Below are positions 1-9,129 of a DNA stretch of 64,000 nucleotides, piece after piece. This DNA is from Nocardioides speluncae. GTDB lineage: Bacteria > Actinomycetota > Actinomycetes > Propionibacteriales > Nocardioidaceae. The position numbers and the translations under genes were made by a program. Numbering within the stretch: position 1 is the stretch's first letter; the number at the start of each line of letters is the position of its first letter. The notes beneath the pieces are model-generated. The model made no database searches. It saw nothing but the letters and a program-made list of their open reading frames with translations, and was not told the DNA's origin. The DNA lies in NCBI RefSeq assembly GCF_003121585.1, contig NZ_QEOO01000005.1, positions 89,806 through 153,805 of the forward strand. The letters are read 5' to 3'.

Positions 1-769
1 CCTCGGCGGCGACCGGGAACCGGCTGAAGCCCGTGGCCGCGCACAGCTCCTCGACGTCGGCGCCGCTCGAGCCGCGGCGTACCGTCGCCAGGCTGTCGAG
101 CGGCATCAGCACCGACGCGACCGTCTTCTCGGTGAACCCGAGCGCACCCGCGAGCCGCGAGTACTCGTCGGCCGCAAGGAGACCTTCGCCGCGCGACTGC
201 TCTACCAGCGCGGCCACCTCCTCGCGGGTGTACGCCGAGCTCACCTCGTCCTTCGGCTCGACCCGCAACAGCCGCAGCGTCGCGTTCGCGATCGCGTTGA
301 GGACGACGACCAGCGGGCGCAGCATCGTCACCATCGCGACCATCGGCGGGCCGAGGGTCAGCGCGGCCCGCTCGGGACCGGCCAGGGCGATGTTCTTCGG
401 CACCATCTCGCCCAGCACGACGTGGAGGTACACCACGATCGCCAGCGCCACCACGAACGCGACCGGGTGCAGCATCGCGTCGGGCAGGTGCGCGGCATGG
501 AAGACCGGCTCGAGCAGGTGCGCCACCGCTGGCTCCCCCACTGCACCGAGACCGAGCGAGCAGATCGTGATCCCCAGCTGCGCGCCGGCCATCACCAGCG
601 AGACGTTCTCCATCGCCCACAGCGTGGTGCGGGCCATCGACGAGCCCGCCTGCGCGCGGGGCTCGATCTGGCTGCGCCGGGCCGAGATCAGCGCGAACTC
701 GGCGCCGACGAAGAACGCGTTCAGGACGAGCAGGGTGACGGCGATGATGAGGGCGGTCGTAGTGCTCAT
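1..769 (-). CDS. CNNM/HlyC-type CBS-domain membrane protein (3' part beyond window)
   Basis: Membrane protein of the DUF21-CBS (CNNM/CorC/HlyC) family, which is linked to divalent-cation (Mg2+/Co2+) export or its control. The 256 visible residues begin MSTTTALIIAVTLLVLNAFF and contain hydrophobic segments, the DUF21 signature VLGEMVPKNIAL near residue 125, and the beginning of the CBS pair. The rest of the CBS region and the C-terminal domain lie outside the window. The ATG overlaps the stop codon of the upstream paralogue (ATGA at 766-769), so the two are probably translated together and may form a heteromer. Family assignment is firm; the transported ion is inference. Confidence 0.88.
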   Translation of the reverse strand, partial: MSTTTALIIAVTLLVLNAFFVGAEFALISARRSQIEPRAQAGSSMARTTLWAMENVSLVMAGAQLGITICSLGLGAVGEPAVAHLLEPVFHAAHLPDAMLHPVAFVVALAIVVYLHVVLGEMVPKNIALAGPERAALTLGPPMVAMVTMLRPLVVVLNAIANATLRLLRVEPKDEVSSAYTREEVAALVEQSRGEGLLAADEYSRLAGALGFTEKTVASVLMPLDSLATVRRGSSGADVEELCAATGFSRFPVAAE

Positions 770-2118
770 GACTCCGCCTCGTCGACCCGCACCTGCAGCC
801 CGACCCGGTCCACCCGGCGGCCGTCCATGTGCTCGACGGTGAGTACGGCGGTGCGCGGCGTCGGCTCGTCGTCCTCGATGTCCACGGTCAGCGGGAGCTG
901 GATCTCGACGACGTCGCCGGCGACCGGGATCCGGCCGAGCTCGCGCACCACCAGCCCGGCGATGGTGTCGTAGTCCTCGTGGTCGGGCAGCGTCACCTCG
1001 GTCATGTCCTCGACCTCGTCGGGCCGCAGCAGACCGGACAGCGACCAGCTGCCGTCGCGCCGGTGCCGCGCCCGGGCACCGAGCGGGTCGTGCTCGTCGG
1101 AGATGTCGCCGACGATCTCCTCGACCACGTCCTCGAGGGTCACGATGCCCGCGTGACCGCCGTACTCGTCGAGCACGACCGCCATCTGGAAGCCGTCGTC
1201 GCGCAGCAGTTCCAGCAGCGGGTCCAGCCGCAGCGAGTCCGGCACCTCGATCGGCGCGACCATGATGTGCTTGACCTTCGTGGTGGCGCGTTCGCGCATA
1301 GGCAGCGCGACCGCGTGCTTGACGTGGATGGTGCCGACCACGCTGTCGTCGGCGGCCAGCACCGGGAAGCGGGAGTGGCCCGTGCCCTGCGCCAGCTCGA
1401 TGACCGCGCTGGCCCGGTCGTTGGTCTCCAGCGTGTGGGTGCGCACCCGTGGGGTCATGATCTCGCCGGCGGTCCGGGTGCCGAACTGCACCGACCGCTC
1501 CATCAGCTCGGCGGTCTCCTGGTCCAGCGTCCCCTGGTCTGCGGACCGCTGGATCAGCGACGCCAGCTCGGCCGAGCTGCGGGCCGACCGCAGCTCCTCC
1601 TGAGGCTCGATCCCGAACCGGCGCACCAACGCGTTCGCCGAGCCGTTGAGAAGCCGGATCGGCCAGGCGTTCGCGGTCGTGAAGCCGCGCTGGAAGCCCT
1701 GGGTCGCCTTGGCGGTCTGCATCGGGCGCGCGATCGCGAGGTTCTTGGGGACGAGCTCCCCGAAGATCATCGTCAGCGCCGTGCTGAGCGCCAGCGCGAT
1801 CCCGATCGCCACCGGATGTACGGCGCTCGACGGCATGCCTGCCGCCTCGAGCGGACCGTCCACGAGTCGGGCGATCGCCGGCTCGGACAGGAAGCCGATG
1901 GCCAGATTGGTGACCGTGATCCCGACCTGGGCGCCGGAGAGCTGGGTCGAGAGGCTGCGCAGGGCACGCTGTACGCCGCGGGCGCGGGCGTCGCCCTGCG
2001 CGGCCTCGCGGTCGACGGCACCGCGGTCGACGGTGACGAAGGCGAACTCAGCGGCGACGAAGAGACCGCATGCGAGCACAAGTAGAAGTGAGATCCCGAG
2101 AAGGATCCATTCGGTCAT
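766..2118 (-). CDS. CNNM/HlyC-type CBS-domain membrane protein
   Basis: 450-residue paralogue of the next gene on this strand. Order: N-terminal membrane DUF21 domain (about 1-195, with FGELVPKNLAIARP), two CBS domains (about 215-335, containing MTPRVRTHTLE and LDEYGGHAGIVTLED), and a C-terminal CorC_HlyC domain (about 355-440). This is full length for the family, which is implicated in magnesium/cobalt efflux and was historically called hemolysin C. The start is ATG, with GGAGAG upstream, but that Shine-Dalgarno lies inside a hairpin (separate entry). First gene of a two-gene coupled unit. Confidence 0.92.
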   Translation of the reverse strand: MTEWILLGISLLLVLACGLFVAAEFAFVTVDRGAVDREAAQGDARARGVQRALRSLSTQLSGAQVGITVTNLAIGFLSEPAIARLVDGPLEAAGMPSSAVHPVAIGIALALSTALTMIFGELVPKNLAIARPMQTAKATQGFQRGFTTANAWPIRLLNGSANALVRRFGIEPQEELRSARSSAELASLIQRSADQGTLDQETAELMERSVQFGTRTAGEIMTPRVRTHTLETNDRASAVIELAQGTGHSRFPVLAADDSVVGTIHVKHAVALPMRERATTKVKHIMVAPIEVPDSLRLDPLLELLRDDGFQMAVVLDEYGGHAGIVTLEDVVEEIVGDISDEHDPLGARARHRRDGSWSLSGLLRPDEVEDMTEVTLPDHEDYDTIAGLVVRELGRIPVAGDVVEIQLPLTVDIEDDEPTPRTAVLTVEHMDGRRVDRVGLQVRVDEAES

Positions 2119-2121
2119 TGG

Positions 2122-2140
2122 CGCTCTCCATCAGAGAGCG
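2122..2140 (-). promoter_or_regulatory. Hairpin covering the ribosome binding site of the CBS membrane gene
   Basis: On the mRNA strand CGCTCTC-TGATG-GAGAGCG forms a perfect 7-bp stem with a 5-nt loop. The 3' arm contains the Shine-Dalgarno (GGAGAG), and the stem ends 3 nt before the ATG at 2118. Folding would hide the ribosome site, which suggests translational control or an RNA-thermometer-like switch. The pairing is seen in the sequence; the function is inference. Confidence 0.5.
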
Positions 2141-2209
2141 TGGGACTTTGAGGGCCGTCCATGGGGCTGCGGGTTGTTGTCTTTCAATCGGCGGCGGAAC
2201 GTGTTCACT

Positions 2210-3947
2210 CTAGCGGGTGACAACGGGAGAGTTGCCCCCACGCACGCCGCCGGCCCAGGTCCGGTAGTCGTCGGCCGCCTCTTCTGGGGTCGCGCGCAGC
2301 GACGGCGGGAGTACGGCCGTGCGGCAGGCCGCGCCCTGGCAGTCCTTGACCTGCCACCAGACCTTGGTCAGCGCGGCCCGCACGTCGGCGTACTGCTTGA
2401 CCCGGAAGAGGTTGGTCAGCTGGCTGGGATCTGTGCGCAGGTCGTAGAGCTCGCCGGCGCCGTTGGCGTAGCGGATCATCGACCAGCGGCTGGTGCGGAT
2501 GCCGATCGAGCCGCGCTCGTCGAAGCCGGGCTCGCTGGGTGTCATGAAGCGCAGGAGTGCCTCGTTCAGCACCGGCCGGTCCCAGCCCTGGTCGCCGTGG
2601 TCCAACGACGGCACCACGCTCACGCCGTCGGGCGCCGCCGGCGGGTCGGCTGCCGCACCGGCAAGGTCGAGCAGGGTCGCGGTGATGTCCACGGTGGTGA
2701 TCGGGTCGAACCGCTGCTCCCCGCTCGGGACGCCCGGCCCGACCATCAGGAACGGCACCCGCAGCGACGGTTCGTGAGCCGTGGTCTTGCCCTGCCGGAT
2801 CCGGTGCTCGCCGAGGAAGTAGCCGTTGTCGGAGGTGAACATCAAGATCGTGTCGCGCCACTCCCCCGTCTGCTTCAGCCGCTGCACCAGCCGGCCGATC
2901 TGGAGGTCCATGACGTAGATCGCCTCGGCCCGCTGACGGGTCACCTCGACCAGCGCGGCGCGTTCGGCCGCGGTGAGCTCCGGCCGGGTCTGGAGGTAGC
3001 CGGGCTTGTCGGTGGCGTCGGCCTCGGTCTCGCCGGACGGCAGGACGCCCGGTGCGTGCCGGATGAGGTGGTCAAAGCGGCCCTTCACCCAGTCCGGGCG
3101 AGCGGTGGTCGGGAACTCCTGCCAGCTGCCGTCGGCCCGCTGGACCGGGTGCGGGTCGTCGGCCTCGTCCGGGTCGCCGTGGTGGGGCGCGACGAAGGAG
3201 AGGTACAGGAAGAACGGCTTCCGCCCGGCGTACTTGCCGACCAGCTCGCGGCCGAACCGGCCGAGGGTGTCGGTCTGGTACTCGCCGTGGAAGCGGGCGC
3301 CGGTCGGCACGCCGTTGATGTTGTAGGCGGTCTTGAAGAAGTTGTAGGGTGTCGCCCTCGGGGTACGGCGCACCCGGCCACTCGACCGCGCCGTACCAGT
3401 CGGTCCAGCCGTTCGGGACGTAGGTGTACGACGGCTCGCCGGTCACCCGCGAGTTCTGGGCGCCGTACCCGTTGAGGTACTTCCCGACGAAGCCGGTGCG
3501 GTACCCGGCGCGCGCCAGCGACCCGGCGAGGGTGCTGGAGTCGTCGAAGGAGGCGAAGCCGTACGGCGGCTCGTGGGTGAGCACCTTGTGGTTGTGGGCG
3601 TACTGCCCCGTGAAGTACGTCGCGCGCGCCGGGCAGCACAGCGGATAGTTGGCGAACGAGTTCTCGAACGAGACGCCGCGCTCCTGGATCAGCCGCCGGA
3701 CGTTCGGCGCGAACCGCAGGTCGTCCCAGCGCATGTCGTCGGCGATCACGTACACGAGGTTCGGCTTGCCGCGCCGCTTCGGCTCGCTCCCCCGGTCGAT
3801 CGCCGGCGGGTCCATCTGCGGCGGGACTCGTGCCGCTACCGGCTCCCGCACCTCGGCTGACTGCGGACTCTGGTCCCGAGGAACCAGTACGAGTCCGATC
3901 ACGAGCGCGAGTGGCACGGCCGCCATGAGCAGCAGGAGTCTGCGCAA
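2210..3947 (-). pseudogene. Exported/membrane-anchored sulfatase, split by a frameshift
   Basis: Sulfatase (alkaline-phosphatase-like superfamily) that would hydrolyse sulfate esters outside the cytoplasm. The N-terminal half (to about 3350) has a hydrophobic export segment LLLLMAAVPLALVIGLVLVP, metal ligands IADDMRWDD, and the formylglycine motif LCCPARATY (C-x-P-x-R, Cys about residue 104). The C-terminal half continues in another frame from about 3347 (YNFFKTAYNINGVPTGARF ... FTSDNGYFLGEHR) to the stop at 2210. The shift sits at ACCC-TAC (3346-3353) and equals one extra C, so it may be a mutation or a base-call error. Repaired, the protein would be about 578 aa, normal for the family. A TTG at 3947 with GGGGGA 8 nt upstream is the likely start; a GTG at 3989 is in frame but lacks a ribosome site. 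Confidence 0.8.
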
Positions 3948-3974
3948 GGTGAAGGTCCCCCGTTCGGATATATA

Positions 3975-3994
3975 TGTAAGCAAGTGCACTTACA
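3975..3994. promoter_or_regulatory. Inverted repeat in the sulfatase promoter region
   Basis: TGTAAG-N8-CTTACA with an inner palindrome AAGTGCACTT (3982-3991), next to an AT-rich TATATAT tract that could be the -10 element for the minus-strand sulfatase. AT-rich sequence is rare in this GC-rich window, which supports a promoter/operator role. The bound regulator is unknown. Confidence 0.45.
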
Positions 3995-4153
3995 CACTAC
4001 CGCCTCCCTCCCCGCTGTTGGGAGGCGTACACAGAGTTGACGCCGCGGATGCCCAGTAGGTTGCCTGAATCAGGTCACGATCCGGCCAATCATCAGCGCG
4101 CGGCCAAAAAATCGAGGTGCCGTGGATGCAGTGTCGTCCCTAGCGTCAGCAGC

Positions 4154-4879
4154 ATGCGTGCACCCGATCCCGCCTTCGCGGACCCGCGCCTGGCCGTCCT
4201 CTACGACGTCTTCGACGGCGACCGCTCCGATCTCGACGCGTACGTGGCGATCGCAGAGGAGCTGGCGGCCGACACCGTCGTCGATGTTGGATGCGGGACC
4301 GGTTCGCTGGCAGTTCGTCTCGCCGGACTGGGCAAGACCGTCGTCGGCGTAGATCCGGCCGGCGCCTCACTGGAGGTGGCGCGCGCGAAGCCGAACGCGG
4401 ACGGGGTGAGGTGGGTTCACGGTGATGCCACCGACCTCGTGGCCCTGGGACTCGGCGCGGACCTCGCCGTCATGACCGGCAACGTCGCCCAGGTCTTCGT
4501 CAGCGACGAGGACTGGACGCTCACCCTGAGCGCGGTTCGCGACTGCCTGCGCCCCGGTGGCTGGTTCGTGTTCGAGACCCGCCGCCCCGAGGCACGAGAC
4601 TGGGAGCACTGGGACGTCGCACCGACGGTGGTCACCACGCCGGGCGGCGCGGCCGTGACGGTCTCGAGGACCGTCACCGAGGTCGCCTTGCCGTTGGTGA
4701 CGTTCGAGTCGACGACGACACTGGGTGGCATCGTGGTGCCGTCGATCTCGACGTTGCGCTTCCGTGACGAGATGGAAGTGCGGCACGACCTAGGCACCCA
4801 CGACTTTGACGTGGTCGAGGTGCGAGACGCTCCGGACCGGCCGGGCAAGGAGTTCGTCTTCCTCACCCGCCGCAGGTGA
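4154..4879 (+). CDS. Class I SAM-dependent methyltransferase
   Basis: 241-residue Rossmann-fold methyltransferase. The SAM-binding motif I is VVDVGCGTGSLAVRLAGLG (about residues 37-55), followed by acidic VVGVDPAG, motif II around HGDATDL and the CLRPGGWFVFETRRPE segment. The substrate cannot be told. The start at 4154 (MRAPDPAFADPRLAVLYD) is chosen because family members begin just before 'LYDxF' and the upstream in-frame extension has no domain character. Monocistronic between a divergent sulfatase and a small membrane protein. Confidence 0.85.
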   Translation: MRAPDPAFADPRLAVLYDVFDGDRSDLDAYVAIAEELAADTVVDVGCGTGSLAVRLAGLGKTVVGVDPAGASLEVARAKPNADGVRWVHGDATDLVALGLGADLAVMTGNVAQVFVSDEDWTLTLSAVRDCLRPGGWFVFETRRPEARDWEHWDVAPTVVTTPGGAAVTVSRTVTEVALPLVTFESTTTLGGIVVPSISTLRFRDEMEVRHDLGTHDFDVVEVRDAPDRPGKEFVFLTRRR

Positions 4880-5004
4880 GCTGGCAGCCGCCACGCGGCA
4901 TGTCCAATGGGTGGCTAAGGGCATCCTAAACCTTCCGATTTGTCCCTTTGCGCTTCTACCCTGGTGAGTGTCGGAAGTCAGCTCGCCACGGAAGGGATCA
5001 CCTC

Positions 5005-5367
5005 ATGCGTCGCATCGCCGTAACCCTCGCTCTGGCCACACTGCTCCTCCTCGTCTCGACCCCCGCTCACGCGTTCGCCCACGACAAGGTCAGCAACCCC
5101 TGGCTGCATATGCTCCTCGACGCCGCGAGCCTCGCCGTGGTCGCCGCGCCGCTGTTCACCGTCCTGCTCTGGGGACGTGAGAACCGCGGGCTGATGCTGG
5201 CCCTGATGGCGGTGGTGCAGCTCCCGGTCGCGATCGTCGCGTTCAACCCGCTCCCGGACCCGGCCGCTCACGCAGCGACCATGGTCGGTGCCCTGCTCGT
5301 GACGATGGCGGCGATCCTCACGGTCCGCCTGACCGCCTCGCCGGGTGCAGCCAGGCGGACCGCCTAG
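5005..5367 (+). CDS. Small membrane protein with signal peptide, function unknown
   Basis: 120 residues. N-terminal signal sequence MRRIAVTLALATLLLLVSTP with a likely cleavage after AHA, a short exposed loop (AHDKVSNPWLHMLL), then three hydrophobic segments separated by WGRENRG and NPLPDPAAHA. GAAGGGATC lies a few bases before the ATG and decides the start. Not recognised; the compact three-helix layout resembles many actinobacterial hypothetical proteins. Its 3' end overlaps the convergent gene by 4 bp. Confidence 0.7.
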   Translation: MRRIAVTLALATLLLLVSTPAHAFAHDKVSNPWLHMLLDAASLAVVAAPLFTVLLWGRENRGLMLALMAVVQLPVAIVAFNPLPDPAAHAATMVGALLVTMAAILTVRLTASPGAARRTA

Positions 5368-5675
5368 GAAGTCCGCAGGGCCGTAATGTCGGGGCAGCCC
5401 GGGCGCGGACGGTCCCAGATGCCGTCCGCGCGGCGTACTGCATTGAACCGGCAGTGCTCTTCGCCGACGTACCCCCACGCCATGAAGACCTCTCGGCCGG
5501 CGAGGGCGTACACGCCGACCGACTCGTCGCTTCGACGGTAGAACGTGCCGCGCAGTCCGGGCACGGGCTCGCCCTCGAAGTCGACGTCGTCGATCACCTT
5601 GTGCAGCCGGAACTGTCGGAGGTCGGGAAGGCTCGCAGACACGAACGACGCAACGAACGACGACCACGAAGGCAA
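5364..5675 (-). CDS. Hypothetical protein
   Basis: 103-residue soluble protein, not recognised. The region from LPDLRQFRLHKVIDDVDFEG onward looks like folded protein (balanced composition, YRRSDESVGVYALAGREVFM, two Cys near EEHCRFN and PGCPD). The start is uncertain: TTG at 5675 or GTG at 5642, neither with a good ribosome site. It lies just downstream of the HNH nuclease gene on the same strand (25-bp gap), so the two may be co-transcribed. Confidence 0.5.
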   Translation of the reverse strand: MPSWSSFVASFVSASLPDLRQFRLHKVIDDVDFEGEPVPGLRGTFYRRSDESVGVYALAGREVFMAWGYVGEEHCRFNAVRRADGIWDRPRPGCPDITALRTS

Positions 5676-5700
5676 CGGTCGCGCGCCGGGCGAAATGGGA

Positions 5701-6153
5701 TCAACCGGGCAGGACCGCGAGCTGCGCGCGCGTCGGCTGGTACGGCGTCTCGCGCAGTCGCATGCCGGCTTCGGCCGGCGTCCGATTGCCCTTCTTGCCG
5801 TTGCAGTCCGAACACGCCGCGACGGTGTTCTGCCAGGTCCAGCCGCCGCCGCGGGACTGCGGCACGATGTGGTCGATGGTCTTGGCCTGGCTGCCGCAGT
5901 AGCCGCAGCGGTGCCGGTCGCGACGCAGCACGCCGGCCCGGGAGTAGCCCGCCGGGCGGTACATCCAGTGGGTCTTGATGTAGCGAACCAGGCGCACGGC
6001 CTTCGGCCACTGGTGCGGGCCGATCATCCGGTCGCCGAGCTGCTCGTGCACCACGGCCACCTCACGGAAGAGCATCTTGACCGCGTGCTTGAACGAAACT
6101 CGTCCGAGCGGCTCGAAGGAGGCGTTGTAGAGCGTCACGTGCGTCGGAGCCAC
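5701..6153 (-). CDS. HNH endonuclease family protein
   Basis: 150-residue HNH nuclease-fold protein. A zinc ribbon (CGYCG ... CSDC) brackets the HNH core AKTIDHIVPQSRGGGWTWQN, followed by VAACSDCNGKKGNRTP. This stand-alone type is common in actinobacterial chromosomes, with unknown biological substrate; some relatives act in phage defence or DNA packaging, but nothing phage-like is adjacent. The start is GTG at 6153, 9 nt after AGGAG. Confidence 0.85.
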   Translation of the reverse strand: MAPTHVTLYNASFEPLGRVSFKHAVKMLFREVAVVHEQLGDRMIGPHQWPKAVRLVRYIKTHWMYRPAGYSRAGVLRRDRHRCGYCGSQAKTIDHIVPQSRGGGWTWQNTVAACSDCNGKKGNRTPAEAGMRLRETPYQPTRAQLAVLPG

Positions 6154-6195
6154 GATCAACACCTCCTCTCATCCACCATTGTGCCGGGTCGCAGC

Positions 6196-6225
6196 CCTGC
6201 ATTCCGTCTGGATACGGGATGCAGG
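6196..6225. other. Strong hairpin in a divergent intergenic region
   Basis: Arms CCTGCATTCCGT (6196-6207) and ACGGGATGCAGG (6214-6225) pair over 12 positions with one T-G wobble and a 6-nt loop. It lies in the 198-bp gap between the HNH gene (minus) and the YdcF/SanA-like gene (plus). On the plus strand it is followed by a T-rich stretch (GTTGTCTTCTTT, 6234-6245), so it could be a terminator blocking read-through, or a regulatory hairpin. Confidence 0.45.
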
Positions 6226-6351
6226 CTATTAGCGTTGTCTTCTTTCAGGAAGCACGCGAGAAAACGGTAGGCGACCTTACGGCGTCGGTCACCCGAGTTT
6301 TCCGTTCGCGAACTCGGCGGCCGTTTGCCCTTGCCTGTCAGGCTTTTCGGC

Positions 6352-7011
6352 ATGCCGGCCATCCGACTCCCCCGCACGCGGTGGGCGCGCGCCCTGGTTG
6401 CCGCCGCGCTGCTCGGGACGGCGCTGACGATCGCGCCGTACACCTGGGTGCAGGCCGCCGGCGACGACCACACGACAGACGACGTGCCCAGCGCGCCGGT
6501 CGCGATCGTGCTCGGCGCCGGCATCTACCCGGACGGCACGCCGCAGCCCTACCTGCGGGTGCGGCTGGAGGCGGCCAAGGATCTGTACGACGCCGGCAAG
6601 GTCGACGCGATCCTGGTCTCGGGCGACCACGGCACTCACGAGCACGACGAGGTGGCGGCGATGACCGGCTGGCTCACCGACCGCGGCGTACCGGCCGACA
6701 AGGTGGTCGGCGACCACGCCGGCTTCGACACCAACGACTCCTGCATCCGGGCGGCCAGGATCTTCGGCGTCGACGAGGCGATCGTCATCACCCAGGACTT
6801 CGCGCTGGCCCGGGCCGTGTTCCTGTGCGAGCACGCCGGGATCACGACGTACGGCGTCGGCGTGCCGGCCACCGACCGCAAGGACCGCGCGTACCGGATC
6901 CGGGAGGTGCCGGCGGCGCTCAAGGCGTCCTTCGACGTGATGGTCGGCAGCGACCCGAAGTACCTCGGCCGCTACGAGCGGTCCCTGGATGAGGCGCTCG
7001 CCGCGGACTAG
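6352..7011 (+). CDS. YdcF/SanA-family (DUF218) membrane-anchored protein
   Basis: 219 residues. N-terminal membrane anchor (ARALVAAALLGTALTIAPY), then a DUF218 domain with VAIVLGAGIYPDGTPQPYL, AILVSGDHG, the acidic segment EVAAMTGWLTDRGVP, and ITQDFALARAVFLCEHAG. E. coli SanA relatives are linked to envelope integrity and vancomycin tolerance. The ATG at 6352 places the anchor at the N-terminus; a TTG 27 bp upstream is possible. Monocistronic. Confidence 0.87.
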   Translation: MPAIRLPRTRWARALVAAALLGTALTIAPYTWVQAAGDDHTTDDVPSAPVAIVLGAGIYPDGTPQPYLRVRLEAAKDLYDAGKVDAILVSGDHGTHEHDEVAAMTGWLTDRGVPADKVVGDHAGFDTNDSCIRAARIFGVDEAIVITQDFALARAVFLCEHAGITTYGVGVPATDRKDRAYRIREVPAALKASFDVMVGSDPKYLGRYERSLDEALAAD

Positions 7012-7075
7012 CCGGGTGCCGACGTTCCCGGTCGTGGTTGGCTGTGACTGACAGCTCCCACCACCAGGAGGACCA

Positions 7076-8116
7076 GTGCCGACCGTCTCCGCCTACGGGG
7101 CCAAAAGCGCGACCGAGCCGCTCGCGCCGCTCACCATCGAGCGCCGGGATCTCGGGCCGCACGACGTCCTGACCGAGATCAAGTACGCCGGGATCTGCCA
7201 CTCCGACATCCACACCGTCCGCGGCGACTGGGGCCGCCAGCCCTACCCGGTCGTACCCGGCCACGAGATCGCCGGTGTCGTCACCGAGGTCGGCAGCGCG
7301 GTCTCGGCACACGGCGTGGGCGACCGGGTCGGTGTCGGCTGCATGGTCGACTCCTGCCGCGAGTGCGCCAACTGCCGGCGCGGCGAGGAGCAGTACTGCC
7401 TGGCCGGTGCGACGTACACCTACGCCTCGATCGGCAAGGACGGCAAGGCCACGCAGGGCGGCTACTCCACCCACATCGTGGTGACCGAGGACTTCGTGGT
7501 CCGGATCCCCGAGGGCCTCGAGCTGGACGTCGCCGCCCCGCTGCTCTGCGCCGGGATCACCTTGTACTCCCCGCTCCGCCATTGGAACGCCGGTGCCGGC
7601 CGCAAGGTCGGGATCGTCGGCCTCGGCGGGCTGGGCCACGTCGGCGTCCGGATCGCGCGGGCCATGGGCGCCGAGGTCACCGTGCTCTCGCAGTCGCTGA
7701 AGAAGCGCGAGGACGGGCTGCGGCTCGGCGCGAGCGACTACCGCGCCACCAGCGACCCCGACACGTTCCAGCAGCTGGCGGGTACGTTCGACCTGATCGT
7801 CAACACCGTCAGCTCCCCGCTCGACCTCGACGCCTACCTCGGACTGCTGGCGACCGACGGCACCATGGTCCACCTCGGCGGCACCGTTGAGCCGATGCCG
7901 GTCAGCGCGTTCTCACTGCTGTCGCAGCGCCGCAGCCTCGCCGGCTCCGGGATCGGCGGCATCCGCGAGACCCAGGAGATGCTCGACTTCTGCGCCGAGC
8001 ACGGCATCGGCGCCGAGATCGAGGTGATCGCCGCGGAGCAGATCAACGAGGCCTACGAGCGGGTGCTGGCCTCGGACGTGCGCTACCGGTTCGTGATCGA
8101 CATCGCGACCCTCTGA
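7076..8116 (+). CDS. Zinc-dependent NAD(P) alcohol dehydrogenase (YahK/CAD type)
   Basis: 346-residue medium-chain dehydrogenase that would oxidise alcohols or reduce aldehydes with NAD(P)H. Catalytic zinc ligands C41 (GICHSDIH), H63 (GHEIAGVV) and C158 (LLCAGIT); structural zinc Cys at 94, 97, 100 and 108; Rossmann loop GLGGLGHVG at 182-190. The start is GTG, with AGGAGGACCA immediately upstream. The closest relatives are broad-range aldehyde reductases of the cinnamyl-alcohol dehydrogenase group; the physiological substrate is unknown. Confidence 0.93.
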   Translation: MPTVSAYGAKSATEPLAPLTIERRDLGPHDVLTEIKYAGICHSDIHTVRGDWGRQPYPVVPGHEIAGVVTEVGSAVSAHGVGDRVGVGCMVDSCRECANCRRGEEQYCLAGATYTYASIGKDGKATQGGYSTHIVVTEDFVVRIPEGLELDVAAPLLCAGITLYSPLRHWNAGAGRKVGIVGLGGLGHVGVRIARAMGAEVTVLSQSLKKREDGLRLGASDYRATSDPDTFQQLAGTFDLIVNTVSSPLDLDAYLGLLATDGTMVHLGGTVEPMPVSAFSLLSQRRSLAGSGIGGIRETQEMLDFCAEHGIGAEIEVIAAEQINEAYERVLASDVRYRFVIDIATL

Positions 8117-8124
8117 CCTCAGCC

Positions 8125-9129
8125 TCAGCGCTGCTGGGACCAGCTCTCCGACTGGGTGAGCCGGTACAGGTAGGCCAGCAGTGGCAGCACGATCACCCCG
8201 GCCAGGCCGACCACGATCAGCAGCGCCTGGAGGGTGGCGCGGGCGCCGGCGGCGTCGACGATCCGAAGCTCGTCCACGAGCAGCCACGGGTACTGCCCGA
8301 TCCCCCAGCCCGCAACCACACACGCCACCGCGGCGACGGCGGTGAGGCGGGCCGGACCGTAGGTGCGCCGCCACAGCAGCGCGAGCGTGGCGCTTCCGGT
8401 GAGGCCGGAGATCACGATCAGCGGGGCGCCGCGGCCGGTGAGTCCGTCGCTCAGGGTCGGCGCGTCGTCGAGCAGTGGCACGAGCGCGGCGAACACCAGC
8501 ACGCCGGTCACGACGCCGACGACCAGCGACCTGTCCCGCAGCAGCTCGGCGAGGCCGTGCTGCCCGCTCCGCTCGGCGTCGGCGGTGAGGAAGGTGCCGG
8601 CGAGGAAGGCGCAGGTGCCGACGGCGATCAGGCCGCCGAAGATCGAGGTCGGGTTGACCCAGGATGACCAGAGGTCGCCGTACCCCTCCGCGGGCACCCG
8701 GCCGGACGCGATCGCGCCGGCAGCGGCACCCAGGAAGAACGGCGTCAGGATCGACGACGTCGCGAACACCACGCCGAACAGCCGGGCCTGGCCGAGAGTG
8801 CCGGCGTACTTGCGGAACGCGAAGCTCGCCCCACGGAGCACGATCCCGAACAGCGCGAACAGCAGCGGCAGGACCAGCGTGGTCATCGCGGCCGCGAACG
8901 CCTCCGGGAACCCGGTCCACCACATCACCAGCACATAGATCAGCCAGACGTGGTTGGCCTCCCACACCGGGCCGATGCTGTGGTCGACCAGGGTGCGCAG
9001 CTCGGCGCCGCGGCGGGTGCCACCGGCGGTGAGGTCGAAGAAGCCGGACCCGAAGTCGGCGCCGCCGAACACGGCGTACGCGATCACGCCGACGAAGAGG
9101 GCCGCCGCGACCATCACCTCCAGGCTCAT
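8125..9129 (-). CDS. cydB: Cytochrome bd quinol oxidase subunit II
   Basis: 334-residue polytopic membrane protein with the CydB hallmarks YAVFGGADFGSGFFDL at the N-terminus, GPVWEANHVWLIY and FGIVLRGASFAFR. With CydA it forms the high-affinity bd-type quinol oxidase used under low oxygen. The ATG overlaps the cydA stop (ATGA, 9126-9129), indicating translational coupling. No cydD/cydC assembly transporter genes follow; the next gene is a convergent dehydrogenase. Confidence 0.95.
   Translation of the reverse strand: MSLEVMVAAALFVGVIAYAVFGGADFGSGFFDLTAGGTRRGAELRTLVDHSIGPVWEANHVWLIYVLVMWWTGFPEAFAAAMTTLVLPLLFALFGIVLRGASFAFRKYAGTLGQARLFGVVFATSSILTPFFLGAAAGAIASGRVPAEGYGDLWSSWVNPTSIFGGLIAVGTCAFLAGTFLTADAERSGQHGLAELLRDRSLVVGVVTGVLVFAALVPLLDDAPTLSDGLTGRGAPLIVISGLTGSATLALLWRRTYGPARLTAVAAVACVVAGWGIGQYPWLLVDELRIVDAAGARATLQALLIVVGLAGVIVLPLLAYLYRLTQSESWSQQR

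Noticed and set aside
1646..3475. 609-residue plus-strand open frame over the CBS gene and sulfatase
   Set aside because: Runs antisense through two unrelated real genes and the gap between them, with no domain features.
7076..8116. Enrichment of GTAC at codon junctions
   Set aside because: About six copies in this gene versus about three expected at 70 % GC; too weak by eye to report, and a genome-wide count would be needed.
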